A stretch of 30,503 nt of DNA from a virus: IMG/VR virus record IMGVR_UViG_3300032296_001776, positions 1-30,503 of that record, one strand, 5' to 3'. Positions 7,634 to 15,719 of this stretch are shown here, in pieces; within the stretch, counting starts at the first letter, position 1, and every line of letters starts with the position of its first letter. The position numbers were made by a program, and so were the translations under genes. The notes under the pieces are model-generated. The model made no database searches. It was not told the DNA's origin and was given only the letters and a program-made list of their open reading frames with translations.

Positions 7634-8939
7634 CAAAAAGTTGTTCTTATCACATCACACAAATCGACAAAACACACCAAGAGGCGCAAATTTCGACAAG
7701 GTTGTTGTCGATAGTCAAGGTATGCGTTGGGGTTTTGATGCAAGAAAAGGCATCTATGAAAATCTAAACACAGGTCAGAGAATGAACAGCGTTCTCTTTG
7801 AGAACACCAACCTTTCCAATGCTACTTCCTCGGCCGCTGCGGCAGGAGATTCTTCAAGTGGTTGGGGTGTCAGCAACAGGTCTTCGGATGTAAATACTCC
7901 CGAAGTACAGGCAAGACTCACACAAAGAGGAACAACAAGAGGAAAGTCCTTTAGACAAGCAGAGGCAACACTTGGTGTTGCCGCCAGTATTGTACAAACA
8001 GAATCATTCTTTCCTCTAGACTCTGTTTTCTATGGTAGACTCAAGGGGCCATATTTTGACGACAATGTTACAAGATCAGATAGTGTAGGTGAAACTGGTT
8101 CCGTTTATCACGCAACATGGAAGACCACAGGTGGTAGAGTCAAGGCATATTTCAATCCTGATGCATTGTCGGGTTCCACATTCACAGACATTGATACACC
8201 GGGATCAGGGCATATTCAGGTAGAAAAACTGAGAATATATCAGATTTTCGAAGAGAGTACTGCTTCAAATTTGATGAGAATGGATGTTCTATTTGGTAGC
8301 ACAACCGATGCATTTAACGCTTATAGCATGATATGGGGTGTTACAGGAACCACAAGTACAAGTATCAATGACTACTATATTGGTGCGCCCGTTGATGAAG
8401 ACACAGAAGGAAGAAAAGTATTCTACGCAAGAATCACAGATTCAGGGAAGACTGCAAGATATCGTGGAGGTAGACTATTCAATTCATACTCTGATTCTTC
8501 AGTTCCAAACAATGGTTCATTCAAAATTCAAGACCCATTTGAACAGTTATTTACTGGTTACGGGGGTGCGTATGCAGCAATGGGGTGGGAACAAAGACTG
8601 TCTGGTTACTACGGCCCTGGTTCTCCTCTAGGTACAACAGGAGAGAGTCTAACAGGTCCAGCGGGAGATTTGGTAAGCAGGTCTTTGTACATAATCTTCT
8701 CAGGAGGGGGAACTGGTACTGATCGTCAACCATTCTCGATGGACTTCTCCATTAACGATTCACTAACAAGACCAACCAATATCTTGTACAATAATCCAAA
8801 TGGAGTGGGATCGACTACGCCATTCGAATTTGACTTCGCGTTCCTCAAGGGAACAAACGGAACGACTTGGAGTGTCAACCACACCAGTTACAGTATTGGA
8901 GGGGCAACCACAAGTGGAGAAGTTCCCGGTTTCGATTGA
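7626..8939 (+). CDS. Probable virion structural protein, unknown family
   Basis: Start chosen at ATG 7626, overlapping the HNH stop, with GGGAG upstream; an earlier in-frame ATG at 7566 lies deep inside the HNH gene. The protein is about 437 residues, rich in Gly, Ser, Thr and Asn with few Lys, as expected of beta-rich virion proteins. A low-complexity stretch (SSAAAAGDSSSGWG) lies near residue 80. Other phrases such as RGKSFRQAEATLG and TTWSVNHTSYSIGG are not diagnostic. It closes the first plus-strand run and is followed by a strong terminator. A fibre, head-decoration or baseplate-periphery role is possible; no assignment is made. Confidence 0.6.
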   Translation: MFDKKLFLSHHTNRQNTPRGANFDKVVVDSQGMRWGFDARKGIYENLNTGQRMNSVLFENTNLSNATSSAAAAGDSSSGWGVSNRSSDVNTPEVQARLTQRGTTRGKSFRQAEATLGVAASIVQTESFFPLDSVFYGRLKGPYFDDNVTRSDSVGETGSVYHATWKTTGGRVKAYFNPDALSGSTFTDIDTPGSGHIQVEKLRIYQIFEESTASNLMRMDVLFGSTTDAFNAYSMIWGVTGTTSTSINDYYIGAPVDEDTEGRKVFYARITDSGKTARYRGGRLFNSYSDSSVPNNGSFKIQDPFEQLFTGYGGAYAAMGWEQRLSGYYGPGSPLGTTGESLTGPAGDLVSRSLYIIFSGGGTGTDRQPFSMDFSINDSLTRPTNILYNNPNGVGSTTPFEFDFAFLKGTNGTTWSVNHTSYSIGGATTSGEVPGFD

Positions 8940-8964
8940 TTCAAGAAAACATAAATACAAGAAA

Positions 8965-8993
8965 GGGAGGGCAAACGCCCTCCCTTTTCTTTT
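8965..8993. terminator. Bidirectional rho-independent terminator
   Basis: A perfect stem GGGAGGGC (8965-8972) / GCCCTCCC (8977-8984) with loop AAAC is extended by AAA/TTT pairs and followed by TTTTCTTTT. On the minus strand the same hairpin is followed by TTTCTTG. It sits between convergent genes and can serve both. Confidence 0.92.
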
Positions 8994-9504
8994 ACAGAGA
9001 CTTTCGTCTAGTTTTACTCGTAAACCTTGCCCTTAATGCACGATTGACCACTTGATTATATCTAATGATAATATCAGCGATCTCGCGATCCTTTACATCA
9101 TTTATGTCATCCTCTTCTGTTTCTTTAATAGCATCTTCTTCGACTGATTCAAAGACTCCACTTAGTTTTGGATCGTGAACATCTGCTACGCTCAAGATTT
9201 TTCTAACAGAACTGAGAACATATGAAATCATGTTGGGTGATTCCGTGTATAGGAATTCAGGAAGTCCTTGGATTAGTTCCCACAAGGACATTTTCTCCCC
9301 AGTTTGGGGGTGATCCCAAATACCTTTAAGACCACCTTTGTTATAAACTTTCTCTATTTGATTGATGAGTTGATCTGCATCTCTTTTTGTCAAAGAGGGT
9401 GTGTTCCACCATGATTCTATGATTTTCTTTTTTGAATTTTCGCTATAAAGTTCTCTGTTGATGGTTTCCATCAAAGAAAAATGGTTGTTTTTGTTGAGTC
9501 TCAT
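8992..9504 (-). CDS. Unknown acidic phage protein
   Basis: The open frame extends to 9570, but ATG 9504 (MRLNKNNHF) is preferred because a GAGAGGG purine run lies about 10 bases before it. The protein is about 170 residues and mostly helical. It has a Trp-rich early segment (IIESWWNTPSL, GIWDHPQTGEKMSLWELI), an acidic middle (EEDAIKETEEDDINDV) and a basic tail (RARFTSKTRRKSL). I do not recognise the family. It is the only minus-strand gene between two plus-strand runs, so it has its own transcript; the element at 9525-9534 is a candidate promoter core. It ends inside the U-run of the shared terminator. Confidence 0.55.
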   Translation of the reverse strand: MRLNKNNHFSLMETINRELYSENSKKKIIESWWNTPSLTKRDADQLINQIEKVYNKGGLKGIWDHPQTGEKMSLWELIQGLPEFLYTESPNMISYVLSSVRKILSVADVHDPKLSGVFESVEEDAIKETEEDDINDVKDREIADIIIRYNQVVNRALRARFTSKTRRKSL

Positions 9505-9524
9505 GTCTTGATGCCCTCTCTGTG

Positions 9525-9534
9525 GTATGTATAA
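9525..9534 (-). promoter_or_regulatory. TTATACATAC element before the minus-strand gene
   Basis: Read on the minus strand, TTATACATAC lies 20 bases before the preferred start at 9504. It is identical to the element at 3915-3924. On the other side of this divergent region GTTTCA (9564-9569) / TGAAAC (9573-9578) forms an inverted repeat with a 3-base centre, ahead of the plus-strand gene at 9604. Confidence 0.3.
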
Positions 9535-9603
9535 GATCAAGAAACACCTACATATAGCGTAAGGTTTCATCCTGAAACTTCAAATATTAACCAAGGAGAT
9601 GAA

Positions 9604-9885
9604 ATGCCTGACGCTGATCGAAACTTGAATGCCGTACACAAAAAGTTTAGCGTGACTGCAATCCTGATGGGATGGTTTTTGACTATTGCTATCTTTATTT
9701 GGAATGTCTCCTCTACGAACACAAACTACATTTATAGATTAGATAGAATCGAAAAAGAAATCATTACAATTGACGAAAGACTTGATATTGGCGATGCATT
9801 TCGTATGCAAATCAACACGGATATCGCCCAAATAAAGACAGACCTGTTGTGGATTAGAAAAACTCTAGAACACACATCTAAATAA
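9604..9885 (+). CDS. Single-span membrane protein with coiled-coil tail
   Basis: Protein of 93 residues with a strong AAGGAG site. A transmembrane helix lies at about residues 16-36 (FSVTAILMGWFLTIAIFIWN). The remainder, about 40-90, shows heptad-like spacing of Leu/Ile among charged residues (YRLDRIEKEIITIDERL...IAQIKTDLLWIRKTL). The topology, one N-terminal span and a long helical domain, fits inner-membrane spanins and several other small phage membrane proteins. No outer-membrane partner gene is visible, so no function is assigned. Confidence 0.55.
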   Translation: MPDADRNLNAVHKKFSVTAILMGWFLTIAIFIWNVSSTNTNYIYRLDRIEKEIITIDERLDIGDAFRMQINTDIAQIKTDLLWIRKTLEHTSK

Positions 9886-9903
9886 GACTGAAAGGTAAAG
9901 ACT

Positions 9904-11535
9904 ATGTGGACACCCCCTAGCAGACAACAAATCGAAAGCAACGCCAATCCCTATCGCGCCCTCACAAGCGAACAAGTGAGACAAAACGCACACAAGGCGT
10001 GGAAAGAGGCAGCGGACAAGAAACTCAAGGATCAGTATACTTGGGATGCCAAGAAGGGCAAGTATGTCCGTCTTGATGGAGAAAAGACCCCCTTTGATGA
10101 TCTTGAGGATCAGTACACTTGGGACGAGAAAAGTGGCAAGTATGTTCGTCTTGATGGAGAGACAGGTATTGTCGAGGAGTCTGTTGACTTGTCAGAAGGT
10201 GGTGTCAAAGCAGCACTTGAAGACTATATGTACTCAATTCCCAAGGCAGCGATTGAGGAACTCAAACCAATAATGAAGCAGAAGGCATCTACCAAGAAGT
10301 TTGGTCAGATCACCAAGATTCTCAAGAAGCACGGTTTCACCGACAAGTTTATGGGTTCTTACCCTGCAAATGTGGTGAACGACTATTTCGATACCTTCTT
10401 CGGTGAGTCAACTGAACTTGATGAAGTTTCTCCTCCCGGTTGGGAAGGAACTGTCAAGGCAATGAAGAAGAAGAAGGAAATTGACAATCCTTGGGCATTG
10501 GCATGGTGGATGAAGGGCAAGGGATACAAGTCTCACCGCAAGGAAGACGGAACCAAGAAGGAATCTGTCGAACTTGGTGAGCAAGAGAAAGCAATCAAGT
10601 CAGACAAGGTTGATCCCGAGGGGTACTATGCCGTATACAAAGACGGTGGCAAGTTAAAGGTGGCAGGGCCCTATTCCACCGAGTCTGCGGCAACAGACTA
10701 CAACTACGAAGGTCTGGTGGATGTGCTTGACGGTGCGGAACTGGTGAAGAGTCGCTACAAAGCGATATCGGTGGTGAAGGAATCTGTCGAACTTGGTGAG
10801 GCATCAGAGAGCATCAAAAAGGTAAAAAAGATGGGTTTCCAAACTCTTTATCAGTTTGGAGGCAAATACTACATAGTATCCACTTCTCCGATGGCAGATG
10901 AAACAGCAATTTTCAACTCTGACAAGAACGGTGATGTGAAGGACTATAGAGAAATTTGGTCAGAGAGAGAAAGAGTAAGTCACGACTACGCAATCAAGGA
11001 CTACATCGACAACAAATTCAAAGCATTTGGTGTCAAAATTGAATCAGTATGCGGTTGTGATGAAAAAATAGACGAATCACACACCCGCGCCGAATTGGAA
11101 AAGTTGTCCATTAGCAAACTACGCGAACTAATGAAGGAATACGACAAGAAAGCAGCAAATGGTGACGATGATGCAGCGCGTGAACTTGCCGACATCAGAG
11201 GAATCCTTCGTAGCAGAGGTGCGGGTAGTGTTGTAGAGGAGAATCTACAAGAGCGTTCTATTGCTGACATGGCAGCGGAGATCATTCCAATCAAGCACCG
11301 TGGCCCAAGCATGAAACCCAAGAAGGTTACTGCAATCAAGTTGGTTCTTCCCGACACACCTGATATCAAGAAAAAGATGAAGGCAGTCATGGATAAGGAT
11401 GCCACCTTCCGTAGAAAGATGTTGGATTTGGTGATTGATAGGGAAGAAAGATCAAACGGAGAACTTGTTCTTCATTTTGCATCGTTCAGAGGTCGTGAGA
11501 AGTTCTCTGAAATGATGAACGATGCCGCAAAGTGA
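9904..11535 (+). CDS. Modular repeat protein, probable capsid-internal protein
   Basis: Protein of 543 residues. Residues 43-60 and 69-86 are near-identical repeats (DQYTWDAKKGKYVRLDGE / DQYTWDEKSGKYVRLDGE). Acidic linkers recur: EESVDLSEGG (91-100), KESVELGEQ (219-227) and KESVELGEAS (292-301). Each contains L-x-E, two of them followed by Gly or Ala, the pattern cut by T4 prohead protease. A CGCDEKIDES linker (383-392) echoes one in the gene at 6077. Segments between linkers look like small independent domains, for example WEGTVKAMKKKKEIDNPWAL and TRAELEKLSISKLRELMKEY. The N-terminus, SNANPYRALTSEQVRQNAHK, is helical. I infer a polyprotein-like protein packaged in the prohead and processed; no enzyme domain is recognised. 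Confidence 0.6.
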   Translation: MWTPPSRQQIESNANPYRALTSEQVRQNAHKAWKEAADKKLKDQYTWDAKKGKYVRLDGEKTPFDDLEDQYTWDEKSGKYVRLDGETGIVEESVDLSEGGVKAALEDYMYSIPKAAIEELKPIMKQKASTKKFGQITKILKKHGFTDKFMGSYPANVVNDYFDTFFGESTELDEVSPPGWEGTVKAMKKKKEIDNPWALAWWMKGKGYKSHRKEDGTKKESVELGEQEKAIKSDKVDPEGYYAVYKDGGKLKVAGPYSTESAATDYNYEGLVDVLDGAELVKSRYKAISVVKESVELGEASESIKKVKKMGFQTLYQFGGKYYIVSTSPMADETAIFNSDKNGDVKDYREIWSERERVSHDYAIKDYIDNKFKAFGVKIESVCGCDEKIDESHTRAELEKLSISKLRELMKEYDKKAANGDDDAARELADIRGILRSRGAGSVVEENLQERSIADMAAEIIPIKHRGPSMKPKKVTAIKLVLPDTPDIKKKMKAVMDKDATFRRKMLDLVIDREERSNGELVLHFASFRGREKFSEMMNDAAK

Positions 11536-11541
11536 GGTAAT

Positions 11542-12810
11542 ATGCTAGACTTCAATAGTTTTCTAGACATCTCCGAGGGTAAGCGCGGAAAGAAGCGTAG
11601 AGCAAAAGAACGCGCAGAACGCGCAAAGAAGCGTGGTTCCTATCAGAACACGAAACTTATCCGTAAGAAAATGCCAGCGGATGATGCTGCGAAAGCAAGT
11701 GACGATGTTCTAAAGGACATCGTTGCCCGTGGAGGTGCTAGTGCGAGTTCAGCAGCAGCAGAACTCAGCAAAAGAGATGTCGAGGTTCCCGAGAAGGGAA
11801 GTGAAGACCCAAATGATGATCCCATGAACAAGGGAGAGGGCGATACCACAAAGGAACCCGAACCCAAAGAAGAACCCAAAGACGAGAAGGAACCCGAAAA
11901 GGAACCCGAACCCAAAGAAGAACCCAAGGACGAGAAGGAACCCGAACCCGAGGGCGATGATAAACCAAAAGATGATGCTGAAAGCGAAGGTCAAAAAGAA
12001 CTAGAAGATGCCTCTGCCAAGGTGGAGGACGCTATTGATAATGCGGTTGAGGGAGATGGTAAAGAAGAAAAGGGAGAGTATGATTGGGATGTGATTTCTA
12101 GTAAGTTAGATGTGAAAGACAAAGAGGAAGAGAACAAATTAAAGAAGTTCCTTGAGAAAAACAAGATAGGACAACTCCTTCAAGCATTTATCAACACAAA
12201 ACCCGCAGAACTCACAAATGTAGAAGCGGCACAACAAGACCTACTACAAACAGTAGTGGACAAGATCAACAATAAAATTGACACCAACATAGAAGCAAGA
12301 AGAGAGAAGAAAGAGAAAGAAAGTGAAGTGAACGATCTAGTCAAGGATGCCACAGACAAAGATTTGGATGACCTCATTAAGAAGGGCGGGGAGCAAGGTA
12401 AACTTGCAAAGAAAGCGAAACAAGAAAGAGAAAGACTCACAACCAAGTTCAATAAAAAGAGCAATGACGATCTAAAGGACGCTATAAGAAAAGGTGGAGA
12501 CGAAGGCAAGGAAGCACAAAAAGAACTTGATAGAAGAAAAGGAAGAGTTGATCGTGCCAAGGAACAACTCTCTGACAAGTATGGAAGTCTAGACAAGGTG
12601 GACTTCGAAATGGCGAAACAAGTTCTTGGTAGCGAACTTGCACAGGAACTAGTCGATCTAGGATCAATCAAGAAAGAGTTGAAGACCAAGAAGGAAGAGT
12701 CTTATCGCAGTCTTCATACAACCATTCTAGAGATGACAGAAAATAGTAGTTCAAACTACAGAAACCTCCACAACGCAATAAGAGATGTGTGGAGTAGAGG
12801 AAATCAATAA
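11542..12810 (+). CDS. Highly charged repeat protein with targeting-like leader
   Basis: Protein of 422 residues beginning MLDFNSFLDISEGKRGKKRR. The hydrophobic leader followed by I-S-E then Gly resembles the cleaved capsid-targeting leader of T4 internal proteins, and a strongly basic segment follows it. Residues about 80-155 are a low-complexity run of KEPEPKEEPKDE units, probably disordered. Three copies of a helical motif with a central GG occur: DDVLKDIVARGGASASSAA near 55, KDLDDLIKKGGEQGKLAKKA near 275 and DDLKDAIRKGGDEGKEAQKE near 313. GAGG lies 6 bases before the ATG. The stop overlaps the next start (TAATG). A DNA-associated internal head protein is inferred. Confidence 0.6.
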   Translation: MLDFNSFLDISEGKRGKKRRAKERAERAKKRGSYQNTKLIRKKMPADDAAKASDDVLKDIVARGGASASSAAAELSKRDVEVPEKGSEDPNDDPMNKGEGDTTKEPEPKEEPKDEKEPEKEPEPKEEPKDEKEPEPEGDDKPKDDAESEGQKELEDASAKVEDAIDNAVEGDGKEEKGEYDWDVISSKLDVKDKEEENKLKKFLEKNKIGQLLQAFINTKPAELTNVEAAQQDLLQTVVDKINNKIDTNIEARREKKEKESEVNDLVKDATDKDLDDLIKKGGEQGKLAKKAKQERERLTTKFNKKSNDDLKDAIRKGGDEGKEAQKELDRRKGRVDRAKEQLSDKYGSLDKVDFEMAKQVLGSELAQELVDLGSIKKELKTKKEESYRSLHTTILEMTENSSSNYRNLHNAIRDVWSRGNQ

Positions 12811-13580
12811 TGCTCAATAAACTAATCACTATAATTACATCGTTGTTCATAACTACATCTGCTCTCGCACAGACTGATCCAAATGCCAAGATTGATCTGA
12901 CCCTAGTTCCCGAAACAAACAAGGTTTCGCAGGATCAGACATTCTCGGTTTCTCTAATGATGTCTGCACAAACTACCCCACAAAGATATCTTGTATCAGA
13001 TATCATTTTCTCTTGGGATCATACCGTTCTAGAGTTTGTTGGAATCTCACATGAGGGTTCCCACCCAATGATTTGGGTTCCTCCTAGTGGTATGCCTTGC
13101 CCACAAGATGTGACAGAGTGTGCAGGAATCGGTGGTGATTACACAGGAATCAACGAGTCTATTCCACCCGCAGACGGAAACGGACTGTACTATGGATATG
13201 GTCAACTTGGTCAAGTTTTCATTGTAACTGAACCTGTTCAAATAGTTAAGTTCATATTCAAGGTCATTGCTCCATTTGAAACTACTCAAATCTCATTGCT
13301 ACCCGAATTGACTGTCGCCTATAGAGCAGAGACGGTAGTGTATGGTAGTTACATTCCAGGCCTAGATACACTTGGAAACATCAATAACGCTATTGTTGAA
13401 TTTTCGCAACCATTGGTCGGAGACTTCAATGGAAATGGAACGGTTGCATCTGATGATCTTGCAGAACTTCTTGCCAACTGGGGAACAATCACATTTGATG
13501 AAAATCCATATGACCTCAATGGTAACGGAGTCGTGGATGGCCCAGATATGAGCATCTTGTTCTCAAATTGGACGATGTAA
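12810..13580 (+). CDS. Secreted cohesin-like protein with two dockerin loops
   Basis: Protein of 256 residues whose ATG shares one base with the previous stop. Residues 1-20 are a signal peptide (SLFITTSALA before Q). Residues about 25-190 resemble a cohesin-type beta-sandwich: TLVPETNKVSQDQTFSVSL early, then IFSWDHTVLEFVGIS, the usual position of the conserved W-D-P/H-x-V-L-E-F phrase. The C-terminus has two type I dockerin loops, DFNGNGTVASDDLAELLANW and DLNGNGVVDGPDMSILFSNW, each with Asp/Asn at calcium positions 1, 3, 5 and 12. In the first, Ala replaces the usual residue at position 9. This is the standard design of planctomycete secreted proteins. It sits inside a run of phage virion genes, so it may decorate the infected cell surface or be recruited to virions. 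Confidence 0.8.
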   Translation: MLNKLITIITSLFITTSALAQTDPNAKIDLTLVPETNKVSQDQTFSVSLMMSAQTTPQRYLVSDIIFSWDHTVLEFVGISHEGSHPMIWVPPSGMPCPQDVTECAGIGGDYTGINESIPPADGNGLYYGYGQLGQVFIVTEPVQIVKFIFKVIAPFETTQISLLPELTVAYRAETVVYGSYIPGLDTLGNINNAIVEFSQPLVGDFNGNGTVASDDLAELLANWGTITFDENPYDLNGNGVVDGPDMSILFSNWTM

Positions 13581-13612
13581 GAGATAGATATAACAGATAA
13601 GGAAAAAAACAC

Positions 13613-14011
13613 ATGGGAGACTTAACAGCAGGTGGTACAATCGACTACAGCGCAATGCCCTCTTGGACTGCGCGTATGCACTCTTCGGCACATGATATCC
13701 GTAGAACAGTATCGCCCGAACCAACGGTAATTGGAAATAAAAGAGTCATCAGTTCGGCAGGATTCACTAATGCAAATAATTCCATTTTTGGTGATGGTAA
13801 TAGCAAACAGTTGAACTCAGGTATTCTCATCCGTGTTGTGGATGCGCCCGGTTCTAGACTTTTTTGGGGATTTACACAGGCAGGACTTGCAGAAGGTCAA
13901 TGTAACTTCTTGTCTAACGGAGAGTCTACATTTGTCCCAACAACTGATCTAGGAAGAATATTCTTCAAGACATCTTCGGGTGGTTGTACGATTTCTGTTC
14001 TTGGAGAATAA
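13613..14011 (+). CDS. Small virion-like protein, paralogue of next gene
   Basis: Protein of 132 residues with an AAGGAAA site. The N-terminus MGDLTAGGTIDYSAMPSW, followed later by DIRR, matches that of the next gene (MGDLDVNGNVDNSAMPSY...DIRR), so both share a leader module. The rest is beta-rich. It ends with a phrase of the type F-V-P-T-T-D-L-G-R-I-F-F-K-T, similar in layout to V-F-I-P-V-T-D-M-S-R-V-V in the next gene and to E-V-F-V-E-I-K-N-L-D in the gene at 17962. A head-decoration or fibre-associated virion protein is inferred; no named family is recognised. Confidence 0.6.
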   Translation: MGDLTAGGTIDYSAMPSWTARMHSSAHDIRRTVSPEPTVIGNKRVISSAGFTNANNSIFGDGNSKQLNSGILIRVVDAPGSRLFWGFTQAGLAEGQCNFLSNGESTFVPTTDLGRIFFKTSSGGCTISVLGE

Positions 14012-14014
14012 CAC

Positions 14015-14548
14015 ATGGGCGATCTTGATGTCAATGGAAATGTTGATAACTCTGCGATGCCATCGTATCGCAGAAAAAGTAATTCTTTTGACATAAGAAG
14101 AGAAATAGATCAGACTGAATCTAGTCTAGCGACAACGACCCAAAGTGAACATACGGTCATCATAGGAAAACAACCCGCCGCTTGGTTTGAGTACACAGGC
14201 GCACAGACCATCAAGGATATGACAGGTGTCGCAACCGCTGTAGAAGGTGTGAACATCAAAATTTCTCCCGGTGGAATAACTTCAGATACTTCAGGATCAA
14301 GTTATCTTATACTGTACAATTATGCTGTCGGTATAACAGATGGAGGAACAGCGGGAATAACGCAGGGAGACAATGTATATGATCTATTCATTATGAATGG
14401 GTCAGTAGACGGTCTTTTAGAACAACAGGTGTTTATTCCAGTTACGGATATGTCAAGAGTTGTTCTTGTTGCACTACCAAACAATATCAGCGCAGGACTT
14501 GAAACAATCGCCACTTATGCAAATAGATTGGAGATCAACATCAGATGA
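14015..14548 (+). CDS. Small virion-like protein, paralogue of previous gene
   Basis: Protein of 177 residues starting 3 bases after the previous stop. It shares the N-terminal module and the C-terminal strand pattern (VFIPVTDMSRVVLVAL) with its neighbour. It then diverges, with a Gly/Thr/Ile-rich beta domain (GVNIKISPGGITSDTSGSSY). Its stop overlaps the next start (ATGA). It probably belongs to a set of surface or decoration proteins made together with the genes on either side. Confidence 0.6.
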   Translation: MGDLDVNGNVDNSAMPSYRRKSNSFDIRREIDQTESSLATTTQSEHTVIIGKQPAAWFEYTGAQTIKDMTGVATAVEGVNIKISPGGITSDTSGSSYLILYNYAVGITDGGTAGITQGDNVYDLFIMNGSVDGLLEQQVFIPVTDMSRVVLVALPNNISAGLETIATYANRLEINIR

Positions 14549-15024
14549 ACTCGCTGATATATCAGAACTATATTAATACCTTTGGTAGCGGAATCGCCAC
14601 AGGAAACTTCACTTCATTAACAACCACCAATCAACTCAAAGAAAGAGTTTCGATCACGGGATCATTTACTGTTGCAGCAAAGGTTGTAACTCCTGTGATG
14701 ATATCAAACGAAGATAATGATGTTTCTGCACTCACCGCTGTTGCAAAGGTCACATACGAAGGAACTCCTGTCATGCAGATATCATTGACTGCGGGATCAA
14801 ACAAATGGGCAACTGCAACCGCATTCACAGATACATTGAAAAGAATAGTTCCTAAATTCTCTTATACTGATGTAAGTACAGGAACCACATACAATTTCAA
14901 TGCTGCTGTTATTGTGGAGAAAACAGGATCGACCATGAAGATAAATTACTTGGATTCGGTTGGTGCTGATTTTGACAGAATAGAGACAAGTGATACATTC
15001 CGAGTTGACTTTGATTATACTTGA
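14545..15024 (+). CDS. Unknown beta-rich virion-like protein
   Basis: Protein of 159 residues, translationally coupled to the previous gene. The N-terminus (MNSLIYQNYINTFGSGIATG) is helical. The rest is Thr/Val-rich beta structure with regular alternation (KVTYEGTPVMQISLT, YNFNAAVIVEKTG). No family is recognised. Composition and context suggest a third small virion protein. Its stop lies inside the ribosome site region of the nuclease gene that follows. Confidence 0.5.
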   Translation: MNSLIYQNYINTFGSGIATGNFTSLTTTNQLKERVSITGSFTVAAKVVTPVMISNEDNDVSALTAVAKVTYEGTPVMQISLTAGSNKWATATAFTDTLKRIVPKFSYTDVSTGTTYNFNAAVIVEKTGSTMKINYLDSVGADFDRIETSDTFRVDFDYT

Positions 15025-15032
15025 GGTATACT

Positions 15033-15719
15033 ATGATCGTGAACAACAAGAAGACTTTTCATCATGTAGAAAAAGATTACGCATTTGAACCACTTCAATG
15101 CGTAACAACAGAAGAGGGTAGGTATTATACCACCCCTGACGGTGTGAGATACTATTCCGTCACAACGGTAACTGGACATAAAAAGAAGAAGTTCTTCGCT
15201 GAATGGCGTAAGAACAATCCCGATGAGTCCAAGCGAGTGACTGTTCGCGGAAACTATCTCCACTCTATCATCGAAGATTATCTCAACAACAAGGAGGAAC
15301 TAGAACCGAAGGGTTCGGAGGTTCTTCTCTTCAAACAGATGATCTCACAACTCAACAACATCGACAACATCCATGCTCTAGAGGTTCCTCTCTATAGCAA
15401 ATTACTCAAACTGGCAGGGAGAGTCGATTGTATTGCTGAGTATAACGGGGTTCTATCCGTGATTGACTTCAAGGGGTCAAGCAAGGAGAAGCGTCCTTCC
15501 GATATCGACAATTACTTCGAACAGGCAACCGCCTATGCGATCATGTGGAAGGAACTTACTGGAGAGACAATAGGACAGATCGTCGTGTTGATCTCAAGCG
15601 AAGACGGAACGGTACAAGAGTTCGTAGAGAACCCCGTGAATTTCGTTCCGTCCCTCCGTCAGACAATCAATGACTTCAGGAAGAGTACGCAAGACGATAT
15701 CGTGCCACAGCAGGGTTGA
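15033..15719 (+). CDS. PD-(D/E)XK nuclease, Cas4/MGME1-like
   Basis: Start chosen at ATG 15033 with GAGG 6 bases upstream; an in-frame TTG at 15021 overlaps the previous stop. The protein is 228 residues. Motifs: YSVTTVTGHKKKKFFAEWRK near the N-terminus; R-G-N-Y-L-H-S-I-I-E-D-Y with His77; GRVDCIAEYNG with Asp132; and VIDFKGSSK with Asp145 and Lys147, the D-x-K core. Then YFEQATAYA, the usual helix with conserved Gln. This fits the exonuclease family that cyanophages of the T4 group carry, related to mitochondrial MGME1 and RecB/Cas4 nucleases, which trims single-stranded DNA ends. A role in phage recombination, replication or host DNA breakdown is likely. Its last 44 bases overlap the end of the opposite-strand gene. 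Confidence 0.82.
   Translation: MIVNNKKTFHHVEKDYAFEPLQCVTTEEGRYYTTPDGVRYYSVTTVTGHKKKKFFAEWRKNNPDESKRVTVRGNYLHSIIEDYLNNKEELEPKGSEVLLFKQMISQLNNIDNIHALEVPLYSKLLKLAGRVDCIAEYNGVLSVIDFKGSSKEKRPSDIDNYFEQATAYAIMWKELTGETIGQIVVLISSEDGTVQEFVENPVNFVPSLRQTINDFRKSTQDDIVPQQG

Noticed and set aside
8949-8957. CATAAATAC, similar to the T4 late promoter box
   Set aside because: It lies just before a strong terminator on the same strand, where a promoter would make no useful transcript.
9882-9890. CTAAATAAG, similar to a cyanophage late box
   Set aside because: It is formed by the last codons of the membrane-protein gene plus its stop; a single weak match with no supporting pattern.
11643-11994. Minus-strand low-complexity frames rich in Gly, Phe and Ser
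   Set aside because: They are opposite-strand shadows of the KEPEPKEEPKDE repeat in the charged internal protein.
15005-15032. TTGACT-N16-TATACT promoter-like pair before the nuclease gene
   Set aside because: The -10 box ends directly at the ATG at 15033, so a transcript would begin inside the gene. The gene has a good GAGG site for translation from the upstream operon. Chance or an internal promoter remains possible.
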